Made by a program: the position numbers and the translations under genes. DNA of 64,000 nt from Natrinema halophilum (GTDB lineage Archaea; Halobacteriota; Halobacteria; Halobacteriales; Natrialbaceae). The stretch lies in contig NZ_CP058601.1 in the NCBI RefSeq assembly GCF_013402815.2, positions 3,968,001 through 4,032,000 of the forward strand. The letters run 5' to 3'. Below are positions 18,524 through 30,695 of this stretch, one piece after another (positions within the stretch are counted from its first letter, which is position 1; each line of letters begins with the position of its first letter). Under the pieces are notes generated by a model. The model did not search any database. It was not told the origin of the DNA and was given only the letters and a program-made list of their open reading frames with translations.

Positions 18524-18759
18524 GTGACTCGGCCTTCATTGACTGATTTTAGTCTCGGCCGGCCACCACGACTCCGTACCGTGGATCTCGCTGATTCCGT
18601 ATCGTCGGTTCGTTACTGCATAGCGCCACCGTGGCGCTGACACGTTCCTTTGGATTTCTGTGTTCGACGAGCAGCGAAGAAACCGCGCCGGTTACGGGGT
18701 AATCGTGTCACTTGATTCAACTACCGTCGCTAGCCGAACGGTTCTCTCCATGATACAAT
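18524..18759. other. Non-coding stretch after glmS
   Basis: No gene seen. The sequence leads into the decayed TnpB gene and may include its lost 5' end. Confidence 0.4.
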
Positions 18760-19520
18760 CGAAGAGGACCTGTGGGCAGGCGACTACGTCGTCCGCGATG
18801 CGTAGTAAGACGCCTACGAACTTGCCTCGAAAACGACGTTTCACGAACTGCCGCACGCAAACCTGCGCGACGAACCGAGGCTGTATCCGACTTCGTTTAC
18901 GTCTACACGCGAAAAAACCACTACGTCATCAGGGCGTCATCGGTCAGCAAAGAAGTGCAAGAACGCATCGAACCCGTACTTCGTGATCCCCTCGTTCCGT
19001 TACGACGGGCGATCTGCCACGTTCCACGACTACCTTTCGCTTTCGTCCGTCGACCGAGTGATCGAAGCCGAGTGCATCTTACTCCGGAAGGCCAGAACCC
19101 GCAGGCGTCGTATTCACAACCGCGATCACGTCGTCGCAGGTGCGCCGTTCCCGTCTCTCAACTCGAGGATCTATTTCTCTTCATATTGGCTCGAAGGCCG
19201 GGCCCGAGATGCCGATCGAAGACGACTCGAGCATAGCACAATTCTCGGTATCGAACAGATTGCCATCACCAACCGGATAAATGGGGTGGTGGCTTGCACG
19301 GACGATCCGGAATCCACCCACTGAACGTCGAACAGATGACCGCGAAAGCGGTCAGACGCGGATGCTTTCGTCTCTCGAAAGCGGTGATGTAGGCACTCGT
19401 CATGAACGGATACGACACGATCTCGCTCAAGATTTCGGCGGCTATCTGCGAGTGGAGCTTCGGTGCGAATACATCTCGTGCAGGTGTTCCGACGCCTCTA
19501 GTGTACATTCGTCGCTTGTC
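18760..19520 (+). pseudogene. Decayed TnpB gene of an IS1341/IS605-type element
   Basis: No frame stays open, but pieces in alternating frames read as one haloarchaeal TnpB. From about 18809: AYELASKTTFHELPHANLRDE. From 18983: PSFRYDGRSATFHDYLSLSS followed by VDRVIEAE. Then in the next frame PEGQNPQASYSQ, back to RDHVVAGAPFPS, then QLEDLFLFI, then EHSTILGIEQIAIT, which corresponds to the RuvC-I region where the catalytic Asp of LGIDLG has been lost. At least four frameshifts and in-frame stops (18832-18837) are seen. TnpB is the RNA-guided nuclease of IS605-family elements. No tnpA partner or clear element ends are found. The family call comes from motif memory; the limits are approximate. 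Confidence 0.68.
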
Positions 19521-19587
19521 AGGTAGTGTCGGCCAGAACCGGTTGCCACTGACGAGTTCTATCCGTGAAGTTGGAGACGGATATCTG

Positions 19588-20562
19588 TCAGTTGCTGATC
19601 TGGTACGGTGAGAAGATTCCACCACCGTCGTCGTCATCGCCCTCTTTTTCGAGCGGAAGCTCGATATTATCCTTATCCGAGTCCTCGATCGTGACAGGCT
19701 CCGAGTTCTCTTGATAGCCGTCTGCGTTCGCGGTTACCGTGTACTCGCCCTTCTCGAGGTTTTCTTTTTCGAAGGACCCGTCATCGTCGACGGTCACTTC
19801 TTCATCGACCCCATTTCCGGTAATTGTAACCGTCGCACTGTCGATCGGTTCGTCACTTTCGTTCGTCACGGTTCCGCCGATCGAGTACGTCTCTGCTTCT
19901 TCTTCCTCGAGTGTAACCTCGGTGGACTCGTCACCGTCGTCAATTTTGGCGTTCCCCGTGCCTGGCGTGTACCCCTCAGCGGTCGCTGAAATCGTGTAGT
20001 CGCCGTTTGGACCTATGAATTCGGCTTCACCGTCCATACCGGTCTCACCTGTTTCGCTGTCGCCGGATCCTGAAGTGACGGTCACGTCTGCACCGGGGAC
20101 CGGGTCACCGTCCTGATCGACCACTTCGACCGTCAGTGTATGCGTTTCGTCGTCGTTGTTGTCGTCGTCGTTGTTGTCGTCGTCGTTGTTGTCGTCGTCG
20201 TTGTTATCGTCGTCGTTGTTGTCGTCGTCGTTGTTGTCGTCGGATTCGTTTGACGGCGGATCGGTGTCACCATCGGATTCATTCGTTGCCGGATCGTCGT
20301 TGTTGTCGTCGCTCTCGTTCGATGTTGGGTCACCGTCATCACTGTCACCGGAGCCGGCGCCGCCAGTGCCACCGGTATCGTCGGGCGAGTCTGAGTCGCT
20401 CAGTGCGTCGGTCAACGAGCCAATCGTGCCGCTTACGGAGACACCGCCAACCGCGAGTGTTACTCCGGCGACCAGGAATACGACGCCAAAGATGATGAGC
20501 AATACTTGGACGCTGCTCGACAACGATCGGGTGTTTGCACGCTGTTGGGTGTTGCTACGCAT
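19588..20562 (-). CDS. Anchored protein with Asp/Asn repeat stalk and carboxypeptidase-regulatory-like domains
   Basis: 324 residues. An N-terminal membrane helix (about 18-45, VQVLLIIFGVVFLVAGVTLA) is followed by a low-complexity Asp/Asn/Ser/Gly stalk, including a run of DNNDD units (about 108-140). Two or more beta domains of the carboxypeptidase-regulatory/PEGA type follow: LTVEVVDQDGDPVPGADVTV and later YSIGGTVTNESDEPIDSATV, each ending in a GxYTVxAxAxGY pattern. Such domains are cell-surface adhesive or structural modules. Several NES sequons in the stalk suggest N-glycosylation. No enzyme domain is present. Confidence 0.72.
   Translation of the reverse strand: MRSNTQQRANTRSLSSSVQVLLIIFGVVFLVAGVTLAVGGVSVSGTIGSLTDALSDSDSPDDTGGTGGAGSGDSDDGDPTSNESDDNNDDPATNESDGDTDPPSNESDDNNDDDNNDDDNNDDDNNDDDNNDDDNNDDETHTLTVEVVDQDGDPVPGADVTVTSGSGDSETGETGMDGEAEFIGPNGDYTISATAEGYTPGTGNAKIDDGDESTEVTLEEEEAETYSIGGTVTNESDEPIDSATVTITGNGVDEEVTVDDDGSFEKENLEKGEYTVTANADGYQENSEPVTIEDSDKDNIELPLEKEGDDDDGGGIFSPYQISN
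20149..20238 (-). repeat. 15-base tandem repeat coding DNNDD units
   Basis: About six copies of a unit close to GTCGTCGTCGTTGTT lie in the surface-protein gene. One copy is shortened by three bases and one carries a synonymous change. All copies keep the frame. Confidence 0.85.
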
Positions 20563-21370
20563 TGTAGTCTAGTTCCGGAAATTGTTGATTACGCACTCGC
20601 CGCCCCATCCGTATTCGAGACGCTCGATTTCGGGGAACCGACGACCGTTTTGTTTGTGAAGGGCAATCGACTCGCGGAACCCGTCGTATCGGCTTCGAAT
20701 AGCACAGTACTACTCGAACCGCTCGGTGGGCCCCGATGTGGTAACCAGTGTGTTGCATTCTGCCAGCCGTGATGCCAGCAGGATACAGTTCCAAGTGAGT
20801 CCATTTGAGGGCAATTTCCTCTGTTGGGGGATCACTATACAGGAAATAAATCCGTTTCAGCTGCCGCAACGTAGGGGGATAGCAGCGGAGACTGATTCAT
20901 CTATCGTGGCTGGATCGTCCGACTGAACATCGACAACCGGCGGGCCAACGTGCATCGATCGCGTCGTCAGACTCTAGGTCGTTTCGTCCGGGTGCCTCCC
21001 TCGCTCGTCTGTGCGTCGGCGTCAATAGACCCAGGACTTTGTATCGTGACTGACGGCAGGTCGTGGGAAACAGCCGAGAACGACCGCGCCTTCACACCGC
21101 AAAACTACATCGAACGGGCCGAGCCAGCCCCGGTACGCGACTTGCTGCGGATGAATTTTGACAGGAGTCGACGTGCAGTAATAGCGTATTAACCGGTCTG
21201 AGGGGCGAGTGCCAGTCGATGATTGAGGAACCGTAACAGCGATTTGGGCTGCGCTCACCGTTCGTTGACAAATCACCGGATACGGGCTGTTTGAACGGAT
21301 TTCTGGGGATCTGGTGGAACAGTCGTGCGCTTTTTCAGTGTCATCACGGGTATCCCCACAGGAGGGAATC
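20563..21370. other. 808-base intergenic region, no gene recognised
   Basis: Short open frames occur on both strands, but none has a known motif, a good ribosome site or steady haloarchaeal codon use. The right end holds the ribosome binding site of the SPW gene (GGAGGG, 21361-21366). Confidence 0.45.
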
Positions 21371-21832
21371 ATGAGTGAGTCCACGACGAACGAACCAGCA
21401 GCCGGTGAATCGAACACCCGCAGACAGGGCGAACCGGAGGGGCAGAAGTGGCTAAGCGGTTTCGTCTCACTGATTGGCCTCTGGATGGCCGTTTCGCCGA
21501 TTTTCTACGACCAGGCAGCGTCCATGCTGTGGAACAACCTCCTGATCGGGGGTGCCATCTTCCTGCTTGCAGGATACAATTATTATCGGATCACCACCGG
21601 CCATTCGACCAGCACGGGTGTGATGTCGCTCGTCGCACTGCTCGCGCTGTGGGTGGTCGTGTCGCAGTGGGCCATCGGCGGGCAGATCGGAATGAGCGGC
21701 CTCGAGGTCGCCGCGATGGGGTTAGTCTGGAGTAACGTCATTTCGGGTCTCGTCGCCGCTGCACTCTCGGCGTACATCGCCTACGCAGGCGGTCGCGGCG
21801 TCCGCACGGGGGCGGCAGCTGGAACCCGATAA
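21371..21832 (+). CDS. SPW-repeat membrane protein
   Basis: 153 residues from the ATG at 21371, five bases after a GGAGG ribosome site; an upstream in-frame ATG at 21314 lacks one. A polar N-terminus of about 25 residues precedes four hydrophobic helices. The SPW signature appears as WMAVSPIFYD in the first helix pair, and a weaker copy (VVVSQWAIGG) in the second. SPW proteins are small haloarchaeal and bacterial membrane proteins of unknown function, often expressed in stress or in storage of membrane lipids; no activity is established here. Confidence 0.8.
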   Translation: MSESTTNEPAAGESNTRRQGEPEGQKWLSGFVSLIGLWMAVSPIFYDQAASMLWNNLLIGGAIFLLAGYNYYRITTGHSTSTGVMSLVALLALWVVVSQWAIGGQIGMSGLEVAAMGLVWSNVISGLVAAALSAYIAYAGGRGVRTGAAAGTR

Positions 21833-21857
21833 CCGACGTCCCGAAGTCACTTTTTGG

Positions 21858-22430
21858 CTAGTCATCGAATGGACCAGCATCATCCGGCGGTCCGCGGTCC
21901 TCCGCCGGGTCAGCGTCGTCAGGTTCTTCGCGTTCGTCTCCAAACGGCCAATCGATTCCGAACGGCCCTTCGTCTTCGAATGGCCCCTCGTCTTCGGATG
22001 GCTCGGCGTCGCGATCGGCTGATTCGTCCTCGCCCTCATCCTCATCGCGTTCGGATGGCTCGGTCGACCGCGCTCGGTCGTCGGGCTCCGATTCGGACTC
22101 GGATCGCTCCGGCTCATCGTCGGCCGCTGGTTCGGAATCACCTACTGACTCGTCGTCGGATTCGACAGTCGAAGTATCGGCGTCGCCGCCGTCAGCTTCA
22201 CCGCCGGTATCTGCTTCGGTCTCTGTTGATTCTGCCCCTTCACGGTCGTCAGCGGTGCTGTTCGTTCGGGTATCTGATGCATTGTCGACCGACGCCTCGT
22301 TGCGTGACGGGTCGCTCGCAGTCAGGTCGGGTGCGAACGCCGAAATGATCACGCCGAATGCGAGGAGGACGGCGACGATAGTGATGAGCAACGCGACCGC
22401 CGACGGAAGGTCGTCACGGAAGCGGGACAT
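21858..22430 (-). CDS. Highly acidic single-span anchored protein
   Basis: 190 residues. One membrane helix near the N-terminus (about 10-33, AVALLITIVAVLLAFGVIIS) is followed by a 155-residue tail made mostly of Asp, Glu, Ser, Gly and Pro, with DEGPFEDEGPFG near the end. No folded domain is visible. Such tails stay disordered in high salt. It is convergent with the SPW gene. Codon periodicity and the conserved-looking N-terminal helix support a real gene. The function is unknown. Confidence 0.6.
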   Translation of the reverse strand: MSRFRDDLPSAVALLITIVAVLLAFGVIISAFAPDLTASDPSRNEASVDNASDTRTNSTADDREGAESTETEADTGGEADGGDADTSTVESDDESVGDSEPAADDEPERSESESEPDDRARSTEPSERDEDEGEDESADRDAEPSEDEGPFEDEGPFGIDWPFGDEREEPDDADPAEDRGPPDDAGPFDD

Positions 22431-22636
22431 TCGACAACACGATCATAGCCTGCCACCCTGCTTTGTTAATTTCCGCCCACAGCGCGACAGGGTCTCCGTT
22501 CTCCATCCCGTAATAGCCGGGGTGATCTGCTCGCGTAGTAGTATCGTCCCTCCGCGACGGGGCTACGTGCCCGTTGTTCGCGGCCGAACAATGATATAGC
22601 CGGGCCTCCGAGTGGGAACAACGGATCTCGCCGACA

Positions 22637-25387
<2,751 letters not shown>

Positions 25388-25519
25388 CGGTTTTTAGTTT
25401 CCGAGTGCGGCCGTCTCCCGAAGGTTACATTCGGCACCATTCGGCCATGTTTTCGGTGTCCCTCTCGAAGCTCGCAGAAGGACAGTTTTATTCCACCGAA
25501 TTCCTTATGGTAAGAGAGG

Positions 25520-25813
25520 ATGATGGAGGGTGGCGATAATGTCGAAATATCGTCCGGAAGGACGCCGAGTCGCGCAGTAATTGAAGCAATAGCCGAAGCG
25601 GAGGACGTCCAGACAACGGATGTCAATCCGCCGGCGTACGAATCGCTGTACGCCGTCGTCGACCCCGATGCGCTCGACGCGCTGTTCGGCGGTCGATCGT
25701 CCGGCGCAAACGGGTCGCGCGGATCCGTCTCGTTCGAATTTTGTGGGTACGACGTCACCGTCGATGGGGAGGGAACAGTGGTGCTCGAGGAACTGACCGA
25801 ATCCACGGACTGA
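25520..25813 (+). CDS. HalOD1 output-domain protein
   Basis: 97 residues; ATGs at 25520 and 25523 are equivalent. It is a stand-alone HalOD1 domain: SRAVIEAIAEAEDVQTTDV, then PPAYESLYAVVDPDALDALF and the closing beta strands VSFEFCGYDVTVDGEGTVVL. HalOD1 is a haloarchaeal domain often attached to response regulators and thought to be an output module in signal transduction. The partner here is unknown. It lies alone between leuS and the J-domain gene. Confidence 0.85.
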   Translation: MMEGGDNVEISSGRTPSRAVIEAIAEAEDVQTTDVNPPAYESLYAVVDPDALDALFGGRSSGANGSRGSVSFEFCGYDVTVDGEGTVVLEELTESTD

Positions 25814-25911
25814 CGGCCGTCCGATCAGGATCGATCGCCGACTCGTCGTAACTACGTCCGGGACTGACACACGGAAAGACTCTTTTCGACGAAGCGTCGA
25901 TTGCAGCCACG

Positions 25912-26667
25912 ATGGAGAGCCACTACGAGGCCCTTGGGCTCACCCCGGATGCCGACGAGCGGACGGTTCGGCAAGCCTATAGAGCTCTATTGAAGGACCA
26001 TCATCCGGACCACGGTGGCTCTCGCGAGCAGTTTCTCCGGATCAAGGAGGCGTACGAACAAATTCTCGATGAACGGGTTCCGGACAACTGCGAGACCGAC
26101 GGCGGTGCGATCGCAGACGACGGTTCCAACTCACACGGCCCACGACGGCCGACGTACGATCCGGCTGACCGCAGCAACCGTAACGGGGACCACGAACTGA
26201 CGGTCGACGGCGAGTACCTCTCTGTTACGCTTTCCGGATTGGTTCACGACGTCGACCTCGACGCGCTGGTCGACGGCCCGGTCACCGCCGCGACGAGGCG
26301 GACGGTTGCGTTCTTCCGCGTCCGAAATACGAGCGAGCAGATCCTTTCCTGGCAGGGAAAGACGAACACGAACTTCATCGGCGACGACGGATTCCTCTAT
26401 GAGGGCTCGAGTATCGTTGCACCGCACGCTACCGACCTCCCCGAACGGTGGATTGGTTCTGACGCCGAACTCGAGCCCGAGCGGGCGCTGGACGGCGTCG
26501 TCATCGCTCAGGAGATTCCGGATGACGTCACAGTCGAGCAAGTTATATATACCCAACACGCTCCCGATGTCGACGCACCGAATCCTGCAGCCACAGAGCG
26601 GTATCTCTTCGAACTGAAACCGTTGATTCGCGAACGGCTCGACCGATTCCCCTTCGAACGGAGCTGA
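25912..26667 (+). CDS. J-domain protein with C-terminal unknown domain
   Basis: 251 residues. Residues 1-55 form a J domain with the HPD tripeptide at 31-33, which stimulates Hsp70 (DnaK) ATPase. There is no Gly/Phe or zinc domain, so it is not DnaJ itself. A disordered stretch (about 60-95) leads to a 150-residue beta-rich domain (FFRVRNTSEQILSWQGK; ERWIGSDAELEPERALDGVV) that I do not recognise and that may bring a specific client or site. TATA and ribosome signals are weak. Confidence 0.8.
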   Translation: MESHYEALGLTPDADERTVRQAYRALLKDHHPDHGGSREQFLRIKEAYEQILDERVPDNCETDGGAIADDGSNSHGPRRPTYDPADRSNRNGDHELTVDGEYLSVTLSGLVHDVDLDALVDGPVTAATRRTVAFFRVRNTSEQILSWQGKTNTNFIGDDGFLYEGSSIVAPHATDLPERWIGSDAELEPERALDGVVIAQEIPDDVTVEQVIYTQHAPDVDAPNPAATERYLFELKPLIRERLDRFPFERS

Positions 26668-26826
26668 GCGTACCCGGTCTACGTTTGCCGGTAAATCCGC
26701 CGATCGTGATGCTGTGGGCCGTCCTCGACGTTGCCAGCCGCTTGCGAACCGCGAGATGACGGCGGTTCGTGTTCGATTCGTCGCGGAACAGCAAGCATGA
26801 TACGGCGGTGCTTCTAACGGTCGATA

Positions 26827-27429
26827 ATGGCAACCGCTGACGCGAGACGGCGGCTTCGGGAGCGGCCGGTGGGTGTAACGATCGTTTTGACGATCGTCGG
26901 ATATGCGCTGGTCCTCGGGACGTTCCTGCTCGATGTAGCGATCTATCCCGATCTCACGCGGGAACAGATCAATTTGCTCACTCACGCGATCGCCGCGATA
27001 AACACGACGGCAACGGTACTACTCGTCAGCGGCTGGTACTGGATACGCGCGGGAGAGATCAGGAAACACCAGCTCTCGATGATGGGTGCGTTCGCGCTCA
27101 TCCTGCTGTTTCTTGTCGTGTATCTGCTCAAGGTCGGCGGCGGCGGCGAGAAGCACTTCGTCGGTCCGGATCCAGTCTACTATGCGTACCTGATCATGCT
27201 TGCGATCCATATCGTTCTCTCGGTCGTCTCCGTGCCGGTGGTTCTCTATGCACTCATACTCGGCTTAACCCACTCCCCTTCGGAGCTCCGATCGACGTCC
27301 CACGCCAGAATCGGCCGGATCGCCGCCGGCGCATGGATTTTGAGTCTCACTCTCGGGGTCGTCACGTACGTGTTGCTCAACCACGTCTACGAGTTCGAGT
27401 TCGCGTCGATGCTCGTCCCACCTCTGTGA
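26827..27429 (+). CDS. DUF420-family membrane protein
   Basis: 200 residues with five hydrophobic helices (about 16-40, 50-72, 83-103, 120-145, 163-185). Conserved family features include INTTATVLLVSGWYWIRAGEIRKHQ, split over helix two and its loop, and the His in LAIHIVLSVVSVPVVLYAL. DUF420 proteins occur beside haem-copper oxidase and haem synthesis genes and may help oxidase assembly (known association; role unproven). The CtaA-CtaB fusion is about 34 kb away in this window. Confidence 0.85.
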   Translation: MATADARRRLRERPVGVTIVLTIVGYALVLGTFLLDVAIYPDLTREQINLLTHAIAAINTTATVLLVSGWYWIRAGEIRKHQLSMMGAFALILLFLVVYLLKVGGGGEKHFVGPDPVYYAYLIMLAIHIVLSVVSVPVVLYALILGLTHSPSELRSTSHARIGRIAAGAWILSLTLGVVTYVLLNHVYEFEFASMLVPPL

Positions 27430-27492
27430 CAGGCGACGAGGTGATGCGGACCGACAAGTTATCCGGCACCCACGCATACTCCCATCTAACGA

Positions 27493-28392
27493 ATGCATTT
27501 CGTCGAAGAAATCGTCGTGGGCGAATTCCTCCCAACCATCCGATCCCTGCTCGCAAGCAACCTGCGCGACCGGGGGCTCACGCAGAGCGAGGTAGCCGAC
27601 GTTCTCGGAATTAGCCAGAGCGCCGTCTCGAAGTACGCTCACGGCGACGTTACCGTCAACGACAGAATCGCAAATGACGACCGCGTCCGTACCGTCGTCG
27701 ACGAACTCGGAACGGGACTGGCTGCCGGGGATATTTCGCCAGTTCAGGCCCTGATAGAACTCGAGGTGCTCATTCGCGACCTCGAGTCCGGCGGCGATCT
27801 CCTCGCACAACTCCACGAAGAGGCAGTTCCAGAACTGGGAGAACACCCGTCTGGGTTCCGGGTTCACGATCCCGAGAGCGAACTCCGGGCCAGCGAGCGC
27901 GTTCTCTCATCGGTTCGACAGGGACTGAGCATCCTCGAGACGGCGAGTGGCTTTGCGGGACTGATCCCGGCAGTCGGTTCGAATCTGGTCGCCTGCACAC
28001 CCGACGCCGAAGACGTCGACGACGTCGCAGGCGTGCCAGGCCGCATCTTCGACATAAAGGGACAGGCTACCGTCCCCACGGCCCCCGAATTCGGCGTCTC
28101 CGAACACGTCGCGCGAGTGTTACTCGCCGCGCGCCGACACGGGGCAGACGTCTCGGCGGCGATTAACATCAGGTACGAGCCGGAACTGGTCGACGAACTG
28201 ATCGAAGAGGGTCACGTCGCCGCTGAATTCGACGAATCGGACGACGTCTCCTCGAGTGTCGGTGCGGCGATCGAAAACGAGTCCGAAGCAACAGTGTTGT
28301 ACCAGACGGGCGGCATGGGTATCGAGCCATTGATTTACGTGCTCGGATCGGACGCGCAGTCGGTCGCGGACACGATTCGGTCGCTAACCTGA
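27493..28392 (+). CDS. thiR: ThiR-type thiamine regulator: HTH plus ThiN-like domain
   Basis: 299 residues. The N-terminal helix-turn-helix (about 18-50) contains GLTQSEVADVLGISQSAVSKY. The C-terminal half (about 135-297) is the ThiN thiamine-phosphate synthase-like domain (VGSNLVACTPDAEDVDDVAG; IRYEPELVDEL; YQTGGMGIEPLIYVLG). In ThiR proteins this domain binds thiamine phosphate as effector and the HTH represses thiamine biosynthesis genes. A plausible target, thi4, lies 3.2 kb downstream. The methyltransferase gene starts 23 bases after the stop and may be co-transcribed. Confidence 0.85.
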   Translation: MHFVEEIVVGEFLPTIRSLLASNLRDRGLTQSEVADVLGISQSAVSKYAHGDVTVNDRIANDDRVRTVVDELGTGLAAGDISPVQALIELEVLIRDLESGGDLLAQLHEEAVPELGEHPSGFRVHDPESELRASERVLSSVRQGLSILETASGFAGLIPAVGSNLVACTPDAEDVDDVAGVPGRIFDIKGQATVPTAPEFGVSEHVARVLLAARRHGADVSAAINIRYEPELVDELIEEGHVAAEFDESDDVSSSVGAAIENESEATVLYQTGGMGIEPLIYVLGSDAQSVADTIRSLT

Positions 28393-28414
28393 TAACGAGT
28401 GGGTGAGAAACCGA

Positions 28415-29110
28415 ATGGCGACCGAATCCGCACAGGAGTTCTACGGGCGCTGGGCCCGCCTTTACGATTTGATCGCGCGCCGGACGCCCGGTATCGCACA
28501 CCTCCGAAAGCGAGCAGCCGCCGCGTGCCGACTCGAGCCCGGTGATACCGTCGTCGAGATGGGTTGTGGGACCGGTGCGAACCTGCCCTATCTCCTCGAA
28601 CAGGTCGGTCCGACCGGGTCAGTGATCGGAATCGACTTTACCCGCCCCGTTCTCGAGCGAGCGCGCGCAGCCACTGCAGAGTACGACAACGTCTTTATCC
28701 TGCAGGGTGATGCGACGCAGCCGCCGATTAGCGAACCAGTCAGGGCTGGTTTGACGGACAGTAACGGCATCGATGCTGTCCTCGCCACGTTCGTCGTCGG
28801 AATGCTCGAGGACCCGGCTGGTGCAGTCGCCGACTGGTGTGATCTCGTCAGTTCGGACGGAACGATCGTTCTCGCCAACGCCGCGCGAAGCGAGGAGTGG
28901 TACGCCCCACCGGTCAACGCCATCTTTCGGTCGATCGTCGTCCTTTCGACGCCGCCGACGACACGTCTCCGCTACGAAAACGATCCCCACATTCGCCTCG
29001 ACGAAAAAATCGACGCTGCACACGCTCGCCTCCGGGAGCGCGCCGTCGCTATCGCCGACGAAACGCACGTCTTCGGCGTCATCCGCCTGACCGGCGGTCA
29101 ACTCGAGTGA
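28415..29110 (+). CDS. Class I SAM-dependent methyltransferase
   Basis: 231 residues from the ATG at 28415; a GTG four codons earlier is less likely. The SAM-binding motif I is VVEMGCGTGANLPYLL, followed by GSVIGIDFTRPVLERA with its acidic ribose-binding residue. Early residues FYGRWARLYDLIARRTPG resemble UbiE/phosphatidylethanolamine-type methyltransferases. The substrate is not known; quinone or lipid methylation is possible. Confidence 0.82.
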   Translation: MATESAQEFYGRWARLYDLIARRTPGIAHLRKRAAAACRLEPGDTVVEMGCGTGANLPYLLEQVGPTGSVIGIDFTRPVLERARAATAEYDNVFILQGDATQPPISEPVRAGLTDSNGIDAVLATFVVGMLEDPAGAVADWCDLVSSDGTIVLANAARSEEWYAPPVNAIFRSIVVLSTPPTTRLRYENDPHIRLDEKIDAAHARLRERAVAIADETHVFGVIRLTGGQLE

Positions 29111-29161
29111 TCGAGAGCGACCACCGCGTGGTTCGAACGGCAGCCTCCGTCACCGAACCGA

Positions 29162-29572
29162 TTACCCCGGTGTCTCGATCGCTTCGTACTCCCGAATACG
29201 CTGGGCGACCCCGTCGGGGATCGGGCTCGGTCGTCCCGATTCCGGGTCGACGTGAACGATCGTCGTTTCGGCCGTCGCGGCGATGTCGCCGTCGACGCGG
29301 ATTTCGTAATCCATAGTGCAACTCGATTCGCCAAGACCAGTAACAGCGAGAGCGATCGTGGGATCGTCATCGATGGTAATCGGACGCTCGTATGAAATCT
29401 CGAGGTTGACGATGACGAACGAGATAGTACCGGAGTCGATCCCGCCGATTTCTCGCAGATAAGTAGTTCGGCCCGTCTCGAGGTAACTCGCGTACACAGC
29501 ATGGTTGACGTGGTTCATCGGATCAAGATCGCGATAGCGGGCGGAAACGTCGACGGTAAACTCAGAACCCAT
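29162..29572 (-). CDS. Acyl-CoA thioesterase, hot-dog (4HBT) fold
   Basis: 136 residues, the usual length. The active-site Asp is D17 in RYRDLDPMNHVNHAVY, a signature of 4-hydroxybenzoyl-CoA thioesterase/FadM-like enzymes. The helix SYLETGRTTYLREI follows. It hydrolyses acyl-CoA to acid and CoA; chain preference cannot be told. Single gene, tail-to-tail with the methyltransferase. Confidence 0.9.
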   Translation of the reverse strand: MGSEFTVDVSARYRDLDPMNHVNHAVYASYLETGRTTYLREIGGIDSGTISFVIVNLEISYERPITIDDDPTIALAVTGLGESSCTMDYEIRVDGDIAATAETTIVHVDPESGRPSPIPDGVAQRIREYEAIETPG

Positions 29573-29643
29573 GGTACGTTGTGTACGTCGCCTCGAGCAA
29601 AAGTATGCACCGGTTCACGCCGAGACTGGTTCTCGACGCACTC

Positions 29644-30408
29644 TTATCGGCCGTAACGACGCGCGTGCTCGTCGCAGAAATCAGGATCGCGAAGTTGCGC
29701 ATCGATGAGAGCCTCGTGGTAGTGTGCATTGAACAGCCGACAGCCCTCTCGAGAGCAAAACGGCTCCCCAGTCTCGAGATAGTGAACGGCCTGTAGCACG
29801 TACCCGCATAATGCGTCGGTCGTTCGGGGGTCATCTTCGACGAGGAACTCGCCGTCGACCTGATTCTCGAGGACCTCCCGCGGCGGTGCGTCACCCGACA
29901 GCAGGGCGTGGCGCTGCTTTTCGTTGTAATATTCCTCGGGCTTTGCCGGGGCCTCGTATAGTCCCGGGACCGAGACGAGTGCCGGCCGTCCGAGGACGTT
30001 TACGCGTTTGTGCCAGCGCCCGTCGTGGTCGCCCCACGTCCCGAGAGCCCGATCGAGGATCGCGACGTGCAGCGATTCGCGCCCGCGTTCGTCCTCGGGC
30101 AGTGCGGCGTTGAGTGCTCGCTGAATCTGTACGCCGTCGTAGAGGACACCGCCTTCGCGTTCGGGATTCTCGAGGGCCCGCTCCTCGTAGCGAATCGTCC
30201 CGAGCATCGTGTTTCCCGTGTCGCGGTCGTACGGTGACGAAACTCGTGCCTCGGCGAACTGCTCTGCGAGGTCCGCTGTCCGATGGACCTCGAGAAACCG
30301 ATCCCGAACGACCACGCCGGCGTCGATTCGTTCCTCGAGCCACTCGGCGACGGCACCGACGTCGCAGACCGTAGTGGGTGCTCGATACAGATAGACATTA
30401 TCGATCAT
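29644..30408 (-). CDS. Conserved haloarchaeal protein, possibly a DUF6775-type metallopeptidase
   Basis: 254 residues. The protein is evenly conserved-looking with no membrane segment: MIDNVYLYRAPTTVCDVG at the start, NTMLGTIRYEE, VNVLGRPALVSVPGLYEAP and a C-terminal cysteine/histidine cluster (CSREGCRLFNAHYH, later FCDEHARRY) that could bind zinc. My best family match from memory is the haloarchaeal DUF6775 group, described as putative metallopeptidases. I see no classic HExxH motif, so the activity is uncertain. Confidence 0.6.
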   Translation of the reverse strand: MIDNVYLYRAPTTVCDVGAVAEWLEERIDAGVVVRDRFLEVHRTADLAEQFAEARVSSPYDRDTGNTMLGTIRYEERALENPEREGGVLYDGVQIQRALNAALPEDERGRESLHVAILDRALGTWGDHDGRWHKRVNVLGRPALVSVPGLYEAPAKPEEYYNEKQRHALLSGDAPPREVLENQVDGEFLVEDDPRTTDALCGYVLQAVHYLETGEPFCSREGCRLFNAHYHEALIDAQLRDPDFCDEHARRYGR

Positions 30409-30695
30409 CGGTAGCTGACGGTGACGGGCTGAACGTTCGATTGCTCATACGAATCGCTGGGGACGTCGGCCGATCGGTGCCAAACGCGGTCATATATGTT
30501 GGTTGTACTACCGAGTGGTTTGAAACGGTTGCGGTTGAACGAGGGACGCTGCGAGTCTCATCGAAGTGTCGGCTCGACCGTAACGGATTCCGAGAACGGT
30601 TGGCGAACCGAACGCATTCGTCGGGATTCCAGGGTGCGAGAAACAGGTGACTATCGGTCGGCGGGGCAACCGGCGACGAAATCAGTCGACCGGTT

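Noticed and set aside
19266-19637. 123-residue open frame on the minus strand
   Set aside because: Overlaps the TnpB relic, and its reading shows no family; the plus-strand pieces explain the sequence better.
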